Shown: positions 26,467-36,835, numbered from the stretch's first letter. The stretch: 64,000 bases of DNA from Bacillaceae bacterium IKA-2 (GCA_031761875.1 CP134492.1:3596001-3660000); one strand, 5' to 3'. Notes: generated by a model not told the origin, from the letters alone. Numbers and translations are program-made.

Positions 26467-28473
26467 ATGCGAAAAGAGCAAAAGGAAATACTTAAAGAAA
26501 TATCGGAAATAGATGGAGAAATATCGGATAAACAGCAACAGGAACTTTTAAGTAAGTATGATTTAGAATCCCGCTTTAGAGATTACTCGGGAATCCTAAA
26601 ATGGATTGTAACGATTGGTTTGATTTCCTTTTCCGGTTTCCAATTATACACAGCCATTTTTGGAACACTTGCATCACAGCTACAGCGATCCGTCCATTTA
26701 ACATTTGCGCTTGGGCTTATTTTCTTGCTATATCCAATGCATAAAACGGCCAATAAAAACCGTTTACCCATTATTGATGGAATTTTATCAGTCACTAGTG
26801 TTTTTGTCGGTCTATATTGGACATTTGAATATAGTAATCTTGTTCAGCGTGCAGGAATGTACACCTCGCTAGATTTAGTAGTCGGTGGCCTAGCAATTTT
26901 ACTAGTTTTAGAAGCTGCGAGACGAGTAGTAGGTTTACCAATCGTAATCATTGCAGTGACATTTTTACTTTATGCCCTATTCGGAAATTACATGCCAGGC
27001 TTTTTTGAACATCGTGGTGTTAGTCTTGAGCGATTAATTAGTCATATGTATTTTACTTTAGATGGAATTTTAGGAACACCGTTAGCGGTGTCCGCAACAT
27101 TTATCTTCTTATTCCTTTTATTCGGTGCATTTTTAGTTAAAACAGGAGTTGGACAGTATTTTAATGACCTAGCTCTTTTAATTGCTGGTAGACAAATAGG
27201 TGGCCCTGCCAAAGTAGCCATTTTCTCTAGTGCACTCCAAGGTACGATTAGTGGAAGTTCAGTTGCAAATGTCGTAACTTCAGGTTCATTTACAATTCCC
27301 ATGATGAAAAAAACGGGGTACAGTAAAGAATTTGCTGGTGGAGTTGAAGCCGCTGCCTCAACGGGCGGACAATTAATGCCACCAATCATGGGTGCGGCAG
27401 CCTTCCTAATGGCAGAATTTACTGGGATCGCTTATTGGGATATCGCGAAAGCCGCTGCAGTTCCAGCGTTTCTCTATTTTGCTGGAATTTGGATTATGGT
27501 TCATTTAGAAGCGAAACGCCTAGGTCTTCGTGGACTTTCAAAAGAAGAACTACCAAACAAAATGGAAGTACTGAAAAAACTTTATTTATTAGCCCCACTC
27601 TTTGTAATCATAGGGTTGCTAATGTATGGCTTCTCACCAATTCGCGCTGCCCTTTTCGGGATCTTAAGTGTTATAGTGGTAGGAGCAATTAGCAAAGAAA
27701 CAAGATTGTCAGTCAAAGACATATTTCAAGCTCTTGAAAATGGTGCTCGTACGGCTTTAGGTGTTGCCTCCGCAACTGCCGCGGCTGGGATGATTGTCGG
27801 AGTTGTAACGTTAACAGGTCTAGGATTAAAATTTGCAAGTGGCTTAATCGATTTATCTAATGGAATTTTACTGCTAACGTTGTTCTTCACGATGATTGCC
27901 TCGATCATTCTGGGCATGGGGTCACCAACGACAGCAAACTATATCATCACTTCAACGATGGCAGCACCAGCGATCATTTTATTACTCACTGAACCTGGAG
28001 CTGAAATAACAATGACTGTGCTCTTGTCAGCTCATATGTTTGCCTTTTATTTTGGAATCGTTGCTGATATCACACCACCGGTTGCGCTTGCCGCCTTTGC
28101 CGCCTGTGGAGTATCTGGAGGGCGGCCGATTAAAACAGGTGTTATTGCTTCAAAGCTTGCGATTGCAGCGTTTATCATTCCATATATATTTGTCCTTTCA
28201 CCGGAGTTATTCCTAATGGATACGACATTTATGGCAGCGTCGCTGGTCATTTCCTCATCATTAATTGGCATGATTGGGATCGGTTCAGGAGTAATGGGGT
28301 ACTTAATACGTCCAATGAATCTGTTAGAGAGATTTATCGGAGGTTTTGGTGGTCTTATGCTAATTTATCCAGGTGGATACTTGGATTTAATCGGTATTGC
28401 ATTACTTGGAACATTACTTGCCATGCAACTAATAAAATCAAAGAAACATCACAAATTATTACAAGCTAGTTAA
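26467..28473 (+). CDS. TRAP transporter fused permease (small and large membrane subunits, TAXI type)
   Basis: 668 residues with about 18 membrane helices. The N-terminal DctQ-like part (residues about 40-150) is fused to a DctM-like part with conserved GSSVANVVTSGSFTIPMMKKTGYS and the later repeat GMGSPTTANYII. It drives sodium- or proton-coupled uptake of the ligand delivered by the TAXI binding protein. I chose ATG 26467, with GGGGAGGGG 6 nt upstream; the open frame extends 20 codons further into the hairpin region without a ribosome site. It forms one transport unit with the preceding gene. Confidence 0.92.
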   Translation: MRKEQKEILKEISEIDGEISDKQQQELLSKYDLESRFRDYSGILKWIVTIGLISFSGFQLYTAIFGTLASQLQRSVHLTFALGLIFLLYPMHKTANKNRLPIIDGILSVTSVFVGLYWTFEYSNLVQRAGMYTSLDLVVGGLAILLVLEAARRVVGLPIVIIAVTFLLYALFGNYMPGFFEHRGVSLERLISHMYFTLDGILGTPLAVSATFIFLFLLFGAFLVKTGVGQYFNDLALLIAGRQIGGPAKVAIFSSALQGTISGSSVANVVTSGSFTIPMMKKTGYSKEFAGGVEAAASTGGQLMPPIMGAAAFLMAEFTGIAYWDIAKAAAVPAFLYFAGIWIMVHLEAKRLGLRGLSKEELPNKMEVLKKLYLLAPLFVIIGLLMYGFSPIRAALFGILSVIVVGAISKETRLSVKDIFQALENGARTALGVASATAAAGMIVGVVTLTGLGLKFASGLIDLSNGILLLTLFFTMIASIILGMGSPTTANYIITSTMAAPAIILLLTEPGAEITMTVLLSAHMFAFYFGIVADITPPVALAAFAACGVSGGRPIKTGVIASKLAIAAFIIPYIFVLSPELFLMDTTFMAASLVISSSLIGMIGIGSGVMGYLIRPMNLLERFIGGFGGLMLIYPGGYLDLIGIALLGTLLAMQLIKSKKHHKLLQAS

Positions 28474-28573
28474 AAAAAGACGGCGAAGGGATTCGCTAGA
28501 ATGTATTCTTGGATTTTTTGAACATTCTTAAAGTTAAATTGCTATATTAAATTCTGATATTGGGGTGGAAGAA

Positions 28574-29860
28574 ATGGCAGCAGTAACAACAACTAACCAG
28601 AAAGTTCTTGATAATCAAAACAGTAAAGCAAGTTTATTGGATTCAACTCATATTGTCATTAAAGAAGCGTTAACAAAGCTAGGTTATTCAAATGAAATGT
28701 TTGAATTGTTAAAAGAGCCACTTAGAATGCTAACAGTTAGAATTCCTGTACGAATGGACGATGGCATTGTAAAAGTTTTTACAGGCTATCGCGCTCAGCA
28801 TAATGATGCCGTTGGTCCAACAAAAGGTGGAATTCGTTTCCATCCAGAAGTAACGGAAGAAGAGGTCAAGGCATTATCGATTTGGATGAGCTTAAAATGC
28901 GGGATTGCTGACCTTCCTTTTGGTGGTGGTAAAGGTGGAATCATTTGCGATCCTCGTGAAATGTCTTTCCCTGAAGTAGAACGCTTAAGTCGCGGCTATG
29001 TTCGGGCAATTAGTCAAATCGTTGGACCGACTAAAGACATTCCAGCACCCGATGTTTTTACAAATTCACAAATTATGGGTTGGATGTTAGATGAATATAG
29101 TCGAATTCGTGAGTTTGACTCGCCTGGATTTATTACCGGCAAACCAATTGTCCTAGGTGGTTCGCATGGACGGGAAACAGCAACTGCTCGCGGTGTTGTT
29201 CATTGTATTGAAGAAGCGACAAAACGAAAAGGAATCAACATAGCAGGAGCTAAGGTTGTTGTCCAAGGATTCGGAAATGCTGGAAGCTATTTAGCTAAAT
29301 TTATGCATGATGCCGGCGCTACAGTTATTGCCATTTCTGATGCGTACGGTGCTCTTTATAATGAAGATGGTCTCGATATTGAATATCTACTTGACCGTCG
29401 TGATTCGTTTGGAACCGTAACGAAGTTATTTAAAAATACGATTTCAAACAAAGAACTGTTAGAGCTTCCTTGCGATATCTTAGTTCCAGCAGCGATCTCT
29501 AACCAAATTACGGTTGAAAATGCTCATCTAATTAATGCGAAAATAATTGTTGAGGCCGCCAATGGACCGACAACACTAGAAGCTACAAGTATATTAGATG
29601 AACGCGGGATTTTATTAGTTCCTGATGTATTAGCCAGCTCAGGCGGCGTAACAGTCTCTTATTTTGAGTGGGTCCAAAACAACTTAGGTTACTATTGGTC
29701 CGAAGAAGAAGTTGCTAGTAAGTTGCAAAAAGGAATGGTAAAGTCGTTTGACGATGTTTACAGAATGGCACAAAAACATAAAGTAAATATGCGCTTAGCT
29801 GCCTATATGGTCGGTGCCCGTAAAATGGCAGAAGCCTCTCGCTTCCGTGGTTGGGTGTAA
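28574..29860 (+). CDS. NAD(P)-dependent glutamate dehydrogenase (RocG/GudB type)
   Basis: 428 residues. The catalytic N-terminal domain holds GGIRFHPEVTEEEVKALSIWMSLKCGIADLPFGGGKGG, with substrate-binding and catalytic lysines, and PAPDVFTN. The Rossmann domain has VVVQGFGNAGSYLAKF and the C-terminal part VEAANGPTT. It interconverts glutamate and 2-oxoglutarate with ammonia. In Bacillus such enzymes are catabolic, which fits its place after the putative glutamate transporter and GlnK/GlnL-type pair. ATG 28574 is preceded by GGGGTGG; a GTG 9 nt upstream is possible. A terminator follows at 29912. Confidence 0.95.
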   Translation: MAAVTTTNQKVLDNQNSKASLLDSTHIVIKEALTKLGYSNEMFELLKEPLRMLTVRIPVRMDDGIVKVFTGYRAQHNDAVGPTKGGIRFHPEVTEEEVKALSIWMSLKCGIADLPFGGGKGGIICDPREMSFPEVERLSRGYVRAISQIVGPTKDIPAPDVFTNSQIMGWMLDEYSRIREFDSPGFITGKPIVLGGSHGRETATARGVVHCIEEATKRKGINIAGAKVVVQGFGNAGSYLAKFMHDAGATVIAISDAYGALYNEDGLDIEYLLDRRDSFGTVTKLFKNTISNKELLELPCDILVPAAISNQITVENAHLINAKIIVEAANGPTTLEATSILDERGILLVPDVLASSGGVTVSYFEWVQNNLGYYWSEEEVASKLQKGMVKSFDDVYRMAQKHKVNMRLAAYMVGARKMAEASRFRGWV

Positions 29861-29911
29861 ATAATAGCTCGGTACTGTTCTAACTAGTTATGAAATTTTG
29901 CTTTCTTATTT

Positions 29912-29949
29912 AAAAACCCCACCTAAGCGTTAGCGGAGGTGGGGTTTTC
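29912..29949 (+). terminator. Terminator of the glutamate dehydrogenase gene
   Basis: AAAACCCCACCT...AGGTGGGGTTTT, a 12-bp stem including its A/T flanks, with a short loop. Confidence 0.92.
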
Positions 29950-30042
29950 TAATCCGGAGAAAATAAACGAACCATCTAAACACCACAAGTTTTTATATAC
30001 TGAAACGAGTTCAATAGCAGTCTCTTTGTTCTTTTTAGACAC

Positions 30043-31104
30043 TTACAGGGAGACGGCTTCCTTATACGGAACAACTTCCTTCTGTGCTACATTAATGTTT
30101 CTCGGTAGTTTTATGTCAGCCATTGTTACTAATCCTGTAAAGCAACTTGTTCCAATAATTTTTGCCGTATTAATAGCCATTGCTGCCGTGGCTGTATCGC
30201 CAAAAATACCATTTGGAATAACTAATTCAATTGGTTCTTTTCCTGCTAATTGAATACGATCTTCTTGATTAACTGCGACTGCCATAATTAACTCTAAAGT
30301 AATCGTCCTATTGTCTGTCGTTTTCGCTCTTACAATTTGATGTTGACCACTTACTTGACCTTTTTTCAAATTACCTAGAGCTATTTGATAATCTCTGTCG
30401 GCAATCGTTGGGTGGATAGTGTTACTTACTTCTGAAAGTTCAACGCCTAAACCATAGGCAATTAATCGAGCCGATTCGACAAGTCCAACGTGGCCAACTT
30501 TATTTTCTTTCACTAATTCATAAAAAGCCGCTTCTGTCATACCAATGCCAACTTTTTTCTGAAGAGGAATCCGTCTTTTGGAAACATCTACTTTTCGAGT
30601 AACAGTAATATCACCGACTTCGTTCGTAACAGTAGTCAAACATAATGTCATTGTATCCATAATAAATCCAGGATTTACACCGGTACCGATCACGGCTAAA
30701 CCTTTTTGCTTTGCATAATTATTAATTTCTTCAGCTAATTGCGGGTAACGATGCCATGGATAAGCTAGCTCTTCACAAGTAGAAACTACTGAAAACCCGT
30801 GATCTAGTAGTTGCTTTATTTGCGGCCAAACATTTTCTAAGTTTGATCCGGTTGCATGAATCGCCACTTTACCTAAATCCTCTTTGAATGAAGGTAAATC
30901 TTGTAGAGTATCGGTAACTTTCACATTTTTATGATCAATTCCAATTAGATCTCCTATATCTTGACCCACTTTGCTTGGATCAAGATCAATAGCACCTAAG
31001 GTGTTAAGGTTATGAACCTGAGAACTTGCCTTCAGTATTTCTAAACCAATTGGTCCTAGTCCAAAATGTAATAAGTTCACCTTTGTTTGATTTTCTTGTT
31101 TCAT
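30043..31104 (-). CDS. DapB-fold NAD(P)-dependent dehydrogenase (2,4-diaminopentanoate dehydrogenase-like)
   Basis: 353 residues. The Rossmann start is LLHFGLGPIGLEILKAS, followed by IDLDPSKVGQDIG, HATGSNLENVWPQIKQLLDHGFSVVSTCEELAYP and GTGVNPGFIMDTMTL. These are the marks of dihydrodipicolinate-reductase-like enzymes whose closest characterised branch is 2,4-diaminopentanoate dehydrogenase of ornithine degradation. I chose ATG 31104, since AAGGAG and GGAG motifs lie just upstream. It is divergent from a LysR regulator gene 117 nt away, which probably controls it. No other ornithine-fermentation genes are in the window, so the substrate remains uncertain. Confidence 0.8.
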   Translation of the reverse strand: MKQENQTKVNLLHFGLGPIGLEILKASSQVHNLNTLGAIDLDPSKVGQDIGDLIGIDHKNVKVTDTLQDLPSFKEDLGKVAIHATGSNLENVWPQIKQLLDHGFSVVSTCEELAYPWHRYPQLAEEINNYAKQKGLAVIGTGVNPGFIMDTMTLCLTTVTNEVGDITVTRKVDVSKRRIPLQKKVGIGMTEAAFYELVKENKVGHVGLVESARLIAYGLGVELSEVSNTIHPTIADRDYQIALGNLKKGQVSGQHQIVRAKTTDNRTITLELIMAVAVNQEDRIQLAGKEPIELVIPNGIFGDTATAAMAINTAKIIGTSCFTGLVTMADIKLPRNINVAQKEVVPYKEAVSL

Positions 31105-31220
31105 TTTCTCCATCTCCTTCATGCCCTTTGATAAGATAAGAATAGCACCACATAAAAAGAGAGAGAAATACATAATCGTTATATATTAATAAGTGGAGAT
31201 TATAAAAGGAGTTACAGCCT

Positions 31221-32150
31221 ATGAACTTATTATCACTGCGCTACTTTCTTGAAGTCGCTCAATGTCTAAATTTTAGTCATGCCGCTGAAAATTTACATAT
31301 ATCTCAGCCCGGTCTAAGTCAACAAATCACACTATTAGAGCAAAATATTGGCTTTAAACTTCTTAAACGCACAACTAGAAATGTTACTCTTACAGAAGAA
31401 GGAGAATACTTATATAAAAATCTTGTCCATTCGTTTGAAAACATCGATAATGTTCTAAATGAATTGCAAGAGTTAAAAGCCATTCCCCAAAAAACGATTA
31501 AAATAGCTACCGTACCTTCTGCTGCAAGTAAGCTGCTACCTGAATTATTAAGTAGTATGAAGAAAAAATTTCCAAGCATTGAGTTTTATATTAAAGAAAC
31601 GACTTCCATGCAAGCAATTGAAATGGTCAAGAAAAAAGAGTGTAATATTGCTTTAATTCGAACACCTGTAGATGCGAGAAAAATTCTAGATGAACAACTT
31701 AATTTAGTAGAATTTTCAAGGCATCCATTACAATTAGTTGTTTCAACTAATCACCGACTTGCTTCGAGGCAAGTGTTAGATTTAAGTGAACTGAAGCATG
31801 AAAGCTTCCTCCATTTTGATGAAAAACAATCCCCTTCCTTATATTTATTATTAGAACAAGTTTGCCTTTCTGCAGGCTTTATACCTAAAGTTTTGGCTAT
31901 TGGGCCTGAATTGTTAACAATTGCTAACTTTATTGCCAAAGGTATTGGTGTTACTGTGATGCCTAGTGATATGGTAAATTTATTACCCTCTCATCAAATT
32001 AAAGCAATTAATTTAAATGACCAAAGATTTTACAGTTCTATATCAGCAGTTTGGGATAACAGCAATAAAGTTTCACTAATTACTCAATATGCCCTTGAAG
32101 AACTAGAAAAAATTTCTAATGAAACTCATCTCGAAATCAGAAAACCGTAA
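31221..32150 (+). CDS. LysR-family transcriptional regulator
   Basis: 309 residues. The winged helix-turn-helix is NLLSLRYFLEVAQCLNFSHAAENLHISQPGLSQQITLLEQ (residues 2-41), followed by a linker helix and a periplasmic-binding-like effector domain. It has a Leu-rich CidR/CbbR-like look and no distinctive ligand motif. AAGGAG precedes ATG 31221. Its divergence from the DapB-fold dehydrogenase suggests control of that gene with an amino-acid-derived inducer; this is inference. Confidence 0.9.
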   Translation: MNLLSLRYFLEVAQCLNFSHAAENLHISQPGLSQQITLLEQNIGFKLLKRTTRNVTLTEEGEYLYKNLVHSFENIDNVLNELQELKAIPQKTIKIATVPSAASKLLPELLSSMKKKFPSIEFYIKETTSMQAIEMVKKKECNIALIRTPVDARKILDEQLNLVEFSRHPLQLVVSTNHRLASRQVLDLSELKHESFLHFDEKQSPSLYLLLEQVCLSAGFIPKVLAIGPELLTIANFIAKGIGVTVMPSDMVNLLPSHQIKAINLNDQRFYSSISAVWDNSNKVSLITQYALEELEKISNETHLEIRKP

Positions 32151-32152
32151 GT

Positions 32153-32213
32153 TGCCTGCCTATCGGTGAAGAACTGATGTGGCCGAGCAGATGGTTCCTG
32201 GAGCTAGAAAACG
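32153..32213. repeat. Dispersed repeat family C, diverged copy 5
   Basis: GCCTGCCTATCGGTGAAG ... GTTCCTGGAGCTAGAAAACG, sharing the GGAGCTAGA end of the family. It abuts the following terminator. Confidence 0.45.
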
Positions 32214-32214
32214 A

Positions 32215-32242
32215 AAAAGGAATGAGAATTTCCATTCCTTTT
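32215..32242 (+). terminator. Terminator of the LysR gene
   Basis: AAAAGGAATG, 8-nt loop, CATTCCTTTT. Confidence 0.8.
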
Positions 32243-32316
32243 CTAATTCAAAGACCAAAAAATCTTGATACAGGTGCAAGCAACATCGAAGCATTTACAG
32301 AACAAAGTGGGCTAAC

Positions 32317-32351
32317 AAAAGCTGAGACCCTAAATATGGGACTCAGCTTTT
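32317..32351 (-). terminator. Terminator of ptsG
   Basis: AAAGCTGAGACCC ... GGGACTCAGCTTTT with one mismatch, 8 nt beyond the ptsG stop in the minus direction. Confidence 0.85.
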
Positions 32352-32358
32352 ATCAATA

Positions 32359-34443
32359 TTACATTTCCTGTTTCAATAAAATAATATTTTTTTGTTTTGC
32401 ATCGGTGTTTCCTTTGCGATTTATCTCAATTCTTACCCCATCTGGTAAATTCGTAAATATTATTGGTGTGACTATCGAAGGTACATGTTGTTTAACATGG
32501 TCAAGATCTACTTCTAAAATAAGTTGCCCTTTCTTTACTTTATCTCCTTGGTTTACAAGCCCTTTAAAACCTTCTCCTTTTAGCTTTACCGTATCAATAC
32601 CAAAATGAATTAATACTTCCATGCCTCCCGTTGACTTTATACCGATAGCATGTTTTGTTGGAAACATATTAACAATTTCTCCATCAACTGGGGCATAAAC
32701 TTTACCTTCATCGGGAATAATCGCAAAGCCGTCTCCCATCATTTTTTGTGAAAATACTTCGTCTGGAACTTCTGTTAACGCAATAATCTCCCCTTGAATC
32801 GGATTTATTACCGATTTAGCCTCATCGAAAAAGTCTTTTTTAGTTTCCTTTTTTTCCAATGCATCGGGAAAGACGTCTTCGATTTGCTCTTGGATTTCTT
32901 CATCAGCAGAAATTTCTTTTGGCATCGATTTTTTACCATCAATGATGTCTTGAATTTGACCTTTAAGGGTTTCAGATTTAGGACCGAAGATAGCTTGTAT
33001 GTTATTTCCTACTTCCATAACACCTGCTGCACCCAGTTTTTTTAGGCGCCCTTTGTCGACTGATTCAATATCATTAACTGATACTCGCAATCGAGTAATA
33101 CAAGCATCTAAGTGTGAAATATTTTCTTTCCCACCTATGGCATCAAGAACCGCAAACGGTAAATCACTGTGTTGTTTATTTGTATCTATTGCTTCACCTT
33201 CTATTACTTTTTCACGCCCTGGAGTCATTAAGTTCCATTTCATGATTGCAAAACGAAACCCTAAATAGTAAATAACCGCAAACACTAAACCAACCGGGAT
33301 AACAACCCACCACGCTGTCCTATTTGGTAAGATACCAAATAAAAAGTAATCAATCACCCCACCTGAAAACGTCATTCCGATTTTTACATTCAAGATATGC
33401 ATAACCATAAACGATAATCCGGCAAAAATTGTATGAATACCGAATAATATCGGTGCCACAAAAAGGAATGAAAATTCAATAGGTTCTGTAATCCCTGTTA
33501 AAAATGAGGTAAGCGCTGCAGATCCCATAATTCCCGCAACAATCTTTTTTTGATCTTCGCGAGCACAATGATAAATCGCAAGAGCAGCTGCTGGGAGACC
33601 AAACATCATAAATGGAAACTTTCCCGTCATAAATGTACCCGCAGTTAATTCGACGCCGTCTTTAATTTGCTCAAAAAATATCCTCTGATCACCACGAATA
33701 ATTTCTCCAGCTATATTCGTATAGGAACCAAATTCAAACCAAAATGGGGCATAAAAAATATGGTGAAGTCCAAATGGGATTAAGGCTCGTTCAATCACAC
33801 CGAAAATAAATGCTGATAACGTGCGATTAGTATCAACCATGTTATAAGAAAGAATATTTAAACCGTTTTGTGCTATCGGCCACACAAATATCATCACGAC
33901 ACCTAGTACCAAAGCAGTTACCGCAGTTATAATCGGTACAAAGCGTTTCCCAGCAAAAAATCCTAAATACGATGGTAATTCAATCTCGTAATAACGGTTA
34001 AACATATAGGCAGCTAATATCCCTATGATAATTCCTCCAAAAACCCCTGTCTGTAAGGTGGGTATTCCTAGCACATTAGCAAATCCAGGATCTTCGGCAA
34101 CCATTTCTGGCGTTACACCTAGTAAAACACCCATTGTTACATTCATGACGAGATACCCAATAAGGGCTGCTAAAGCTGCTACTCCGTCTCCTTTAGCTAA
34201 GCCAATTGCTACACCTACAGCAAATAATAATGCTAAATTGGCAAAAACAACGCCACCTGATTGTTCCATTACTTGCGAGATCATTGGAAACCAGCCTGTT
34301 TCTAGAACAGGTAGTCTACTCACTAAATCAGGATTTTGCATTGCATTTCCAATTGCTAACAATATTCCGGCAGCAGGCAAAAGTGCTACTGGTGTCATTA
34401 ATGCCTTGCCGACTTTTTGTAACGTTCCAAATATATTATTCAA
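32359..34443 (-). CDS. ptsG: Glucose-type PTS permease EIICBA (PtsG)
   Basis: 694 residues in the order EIIC-EIIB-EIIA. The membrane EIIC covers about 1-410, with [15 protein letters not shown] in the substrate loop. EIIB has its phospho-Cys in [15 protein letters not shown] (about residue 450). EIIA at the C-terminus has the phospho-His region [19 protein letters not shown]. It imports and phosphorylates glucose or a related hexose using HPr. It is long enough to be self-sufficient. No antiterminator (GlcT) gene is adjacent. The 191-bp upstream gap shows no clear RAT hairpin to my eye. Confidence 0.93.
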   Translation of the reverse strand: MNNIFGTLQKVGKALMTPVALLPAAGILLAIGNAMQNPDLVSRLPVLETGWFPMISQVMEQSGGVVFANLALLFAVGVAIGLAKGDGVAALAALIGYLVMNVTMGVLLGVTPEMVAEDPGFANVLGIPTLQTGVFGGIIIGILAAYMFNRYYEIELPSYLGFFAGKRFVPIITAVTALVLGVVMIFVWPIAQNGLNILSYNMVDTNRTLSAFIFGVIERALIPFGLHHIFYAPFWFEFGSYTNIAGEIIRGDQRIFFEQIKDGVELTAGTFMTGKFPFMMFGLPAAALAIYHCAREDQKKIVAGIMGSAALTSFLTGITEPIEFSFLFVAPILFGIHTIFAGLSFMVMHILNVKIGMTFSGGVIDYFLFGILPNRTAWWVVIPVGLVFAVIYYLGFRFAIMKWNLMTPGREKVIEGEAIDTNKQHSDLPFAVLDAIGGKENISHLDACITRLRVSVNDIESVDKGRLKKLGAAGVMEVGNNIQAIFGPKSETLKGQIQDIIDGKKSMPKEISADEEIQEQIEDVFPDALEKKETKKDFFDEAKSVINPIQGEIIALTEVPDEVFSQKMMGDGFAIIPDEGKVYAPVDGEIVNMFPTKHAIGIKSTGGMEVLIHFGIDTVKLKGEGFKGLVNQGDKVKKGQLILEVDLDHVKQHVPSIVTPIIFTNLPDGVRIEINRKGNTDAKQKNIILLKQEM

Positions 34444-34634
34444 ATTATCTAAACCTCCCTAAGAGTAACAGAGTCAGAAAAACTGATTCGTTTATGGCTT
34501 AGGTTACCCTAACTCCAAAAATCCACTCATTAGGAATTTACTTGCATTTAAAGACTAGCTACACTTCTTTACTGATTAACTAAACACCTTCCATTTAATT
34601 GTGGTCTCAGTGAAAAACTTATAACTATACGATA

Positions 34635-35621
34635 TTATTGCTGGTCAGCAGGATACGCAATACCTACTTGCTTTCGTGCTTCTTCTAAAATGGTCGACGT
34701 AATCAACGAGTTTCGATAAGAGTTTATCGTCGATTCTAGCTGATTACTTTTAATTAGCTTGATAAATTCTTCTACTTCATACAACATTACATTTTCTTCT
34801 TGCGGTACACTTATCACTTCTGTGGAACCGTCTCGGTACTGAATTTCAATATGTCCTGGAGGATTCATTTTATCTAAAATAATTGTTCCATTTTCGCCTT
34901 GAATTTCTGAGCGAATATCGGAATTTAAAATCTTAGAATGGATAATTACAGCATCCATTTCCTCAAACTTCAGCAGTAAACTTCCGTCTCCATCTACACC
35001 TGAAGCTAACTTGTGGCCATTAGCTTTTATGCTAATTGGTGCTCCAAATAAAACAACTATCGGATAAATACAATAAATTCCGATGTCCATTAACGACCCA
35101 TTCGAAAATTTAGGATCAAAGGCATTTAAGACAGTTCCATTTTTGTAAGCATCATAACGCGAGGAATATTGGCAATATGAAGCAACAAAACGCCTCACTG
35201 GACCAATTTTATCTAGGTTCTTCTTAATAACCTGAAAATTAGGTACAAAAGTAGTTTTCAGCGCTTCCATTAATAAAACTTTGTTTATTTTTGCAGTATC
35301 AATCATCAATTGAACTTCTCGTGAATTAGAAGCCATTGGTTTCTCACATAAGACGTGTTTTCCATACTCCATGAAAAGACAGGCTTGTTCTGCATGAAAT
35401 GAATTTGGACTTGCTATGTAAACAGCATCAATTTCATTACTTTTAGCCATTTCCTCTAGTGACGTAAAAATTTTTTCAACATGATAGTTTCCGGCAAACT
35501 TTTTAGCCTTCTCTTCTGTTCTTGAGTAGACTGCCGCCAGTTTAAAATCAGCTAATTTATTTGCAGCTTCAAGAAAGTTTTCTGTTATTCGATTAGTTCC
35601 AATTATTCCAAAACGTATCAA
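34635..35621 (-). CDS. Gfo/Idh/MocA-family NAD(P)-dependent oxidoreductase
   Basis: 328 residues. The N-terminal Rossmann fold starts IRFGIIGTNRITENFLEAA, with SRTEEKAKKFA and the conserved CEKPMA (VLCEKPMASNSREV, about residues 94-107). The C-terminal domain follows with DIGIYCIYPIVVLFG. It oxidises or reduces a sugar or cyclitol derivative. I chose TTG 35621, because AGAGG lies 8 nt upstream; the GTG three codons earlier overlaps that site. It precedes ptsG on the same strand with a 191-bp gap, so any co-transcription is unproven. Confidence 0.88.
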   Translation of the reverse strand: MIRFGIIGTNRITENFLEAANKLADFKLAAVYSRTEEKAKKFAGNYHVEKIFTSLEEMAKSNEIDAVYIASPNSFHAEQACLFMEYGKHVLCEKPMASNSREVQLMIDTAKINKVLLMEALKTTFVPNFQVIKKNLDKIGPVRRFVASYCQYSSRYDAYKNGTVLNAFDPKFSNGSLMDIGIYCIYPIVVLFGAPISIKANGHKLASGVDGDGSLLLKFEEMDAVIIHSKILNSDIRSEIQGENGTIILDKMNPPGHIEIQYRDGSTEVISVPQEENVMLYEVEEFIKLIKSNQLESTINSYRNSLITSTILEEARKQVGIAYPADQQ

Positions 35622-35777
35622 AGGTTTCACCTCTTACTGATTTTTTTTGCGTTTCACACACTAGTAAGGAAGTCTTAAACTGATTTTAATTGTTAAAAAA
35701 GTCTTCTTTTTTTGTGCAAATGAGCCACGATTGAAACCTGAAATTAAACTCGTGATAAAGTGACTTTGTTATTACAA

Positions 35778-36012
35778 TTAGATAGCCACCCCTATTTTAA
35801 AAGGAGTGGCTAATTTTTGTTTTTTTGCGACTTTATCCGCCCAATGGATCGAATAAGGGTTCGATATCCCATTGATAAATATGGCATCAGATCTGCAGCT
35901 ACTTCTTTTACGATAGGTGTACTTGCATTGTAATCTAAATAATTTTTTTTCCAAAGCGAAATGCATTCCATAATTTCTCAGCTTCCTTTGTTTCAATAAT
36001 AATTCCAATCAT
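35778..36012 (-). pseudogene. Relic: DsrE-like N-terminus joined to a frameshifted cysteine desulfurase N-terminus
   Basis: From ATG 36012 the minus strand reads IIIETKEAEKLWNAFRFG, typical of the N-terminus of a DsrE-like sulfurtransferase, then stops. In another frame it continues YLDYNASTPIVKEVAADLM (a NifS/Csd N-terminus), and after a second shift SNPYSIHWADKVAKK, the next conserved segment of the same family. At least two frameshifts and loss of the rest make it non-functional. It lies upstream of a hairpin at 35780-35812. Cysteine desulfurase and DsrE-like genes commonly accompany selD, which lies 0.8 kb away, so this looks like a decayed selenium-delivery gene pair. Confidence 0.7.
35780..35812. 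terminator. Hairpin terminator after the desulfurase relic
   Basis: TAGCCAC-CCCTATTTT-AAAAGGAGTGGCTA, with T-rich sequence on the plus side. Confidence 0.6.
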
Positions 36013-36029
36013 CTTTAAGAGTCCCTAAA

Positions 36030-36626
36030 TTATAATAAAGAAAACTCATACCCTCGCCCTCGAATCTCATCAATCATTTCGGGAAGGACTTTGACTGTCT
36101 GTTCTAATTCATGTAAAAGGATAATAGAACCTTCACTAACATGCCTGACAACGTTACAAACAATCTCTTCAGGTGTTGTTTTATTTATCCAATCATAGGA
36201 CGAAATTTCCCACATTATCGGAAGTAAACCTAAATCCGACAAAATAGACAATGTATCTTCATTGTATTGACCAAAAGGTGGTCTAAAATATTGGACTTTT
36301 GTCCTTGTAATTTCTTCAATTTTATCAACATTATTTTTTATTTGTTGATATTGCTGTTCTCTTTTTAACTTGAGAAGGTTTTTATGATTGTGGGTATGTG
36401 CACCAATTTGGTGCCCTTCATCTAAAACTCTTTGCCACGGCCTCTGTTTATATAATATTCTTGATTGCCAAAAAAACATGGCTTGAACATGTTTGTCTTT
36501 CAAAATATCCAAAATCGTCTTTAAGTGTCGACTCGGGCCATCATCAAAAGTAAGAATAACTTTTTTTTCAGTGGGTCTTAGTTGTTTACTATTTTTTATC
36601 CAACGATCATCTTTGAGGTCGTACAC
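36030..36626 (-). CDS. Polysaccharide deacetylase (NodB domain)
   Basis: 198 residues made almost wholly of a NodB domain: metal/catalytic TFDDGPS (about residues 26-32), the His pair HTHNH (about 78-82), the RPPFGQYN motif 3, and the C-terminal ILLHE. It deacetylates N-acetyl groups on peptidoglycan or another glycan. No signal peptide is visible, and the GTG start 36626 is preceded by GGAGAGG, so the absence of export is notable for this family unless the real N-terminus was lost. It sits between selD and the desulfurase relic on the same strand. Confidence 0.85.
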   Translation of the reverse strand: MYDLKDDRWIKNSKQLRPTEKKVILTFDDGPSRHLKTILDILKDKHVQAMFFWQSRILYKQRPWQRVLDEGHQIGAHTHNHKNLLKLKREQQYQQIKNNVDKIEEITRTKVQYFRPPFGQYNEDTLSILSDLGLLPIMWEISSYDWINKTTPEEIVCNVVRHVSEGSIILLHELEQTVKVLPEMIDEIRGRGYEFSLL

Positions 36627-36782
36627 AACCTCTCCATTTGTTACTCATGGGCTACGCATTTATTTTCACCCCTAAACTAAAAGTATTAATAGTTACCTCT
36701 AGTTTTATTATATGCAAATCTTTATAATAAAGGAAATGCATAATAATTATTATATCTATACTATTTTTGCATGAATAATTAA

Positions 36783-36816
36783 AAAACAAAAAAAGCCAAG
36801 TTTTTGTCTACTTGGC
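36783..36816 (-). terminator. Terminator of selD
   Basis: In the minus direction GCCAAGT, 8-nt loop, ACTTGGC, then a T-rich tract; it lies 20 nt after the selD stop. Confidence 0.85.
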
Positions 36817-36835
36817 TCTTGGTAACACGTGTTAA

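Noticed and set aside
34444-34634. RAT/antiterminator hairpin before ptsG
   Set aside because: No overlapping antiterminator/terminator pair could be made out.
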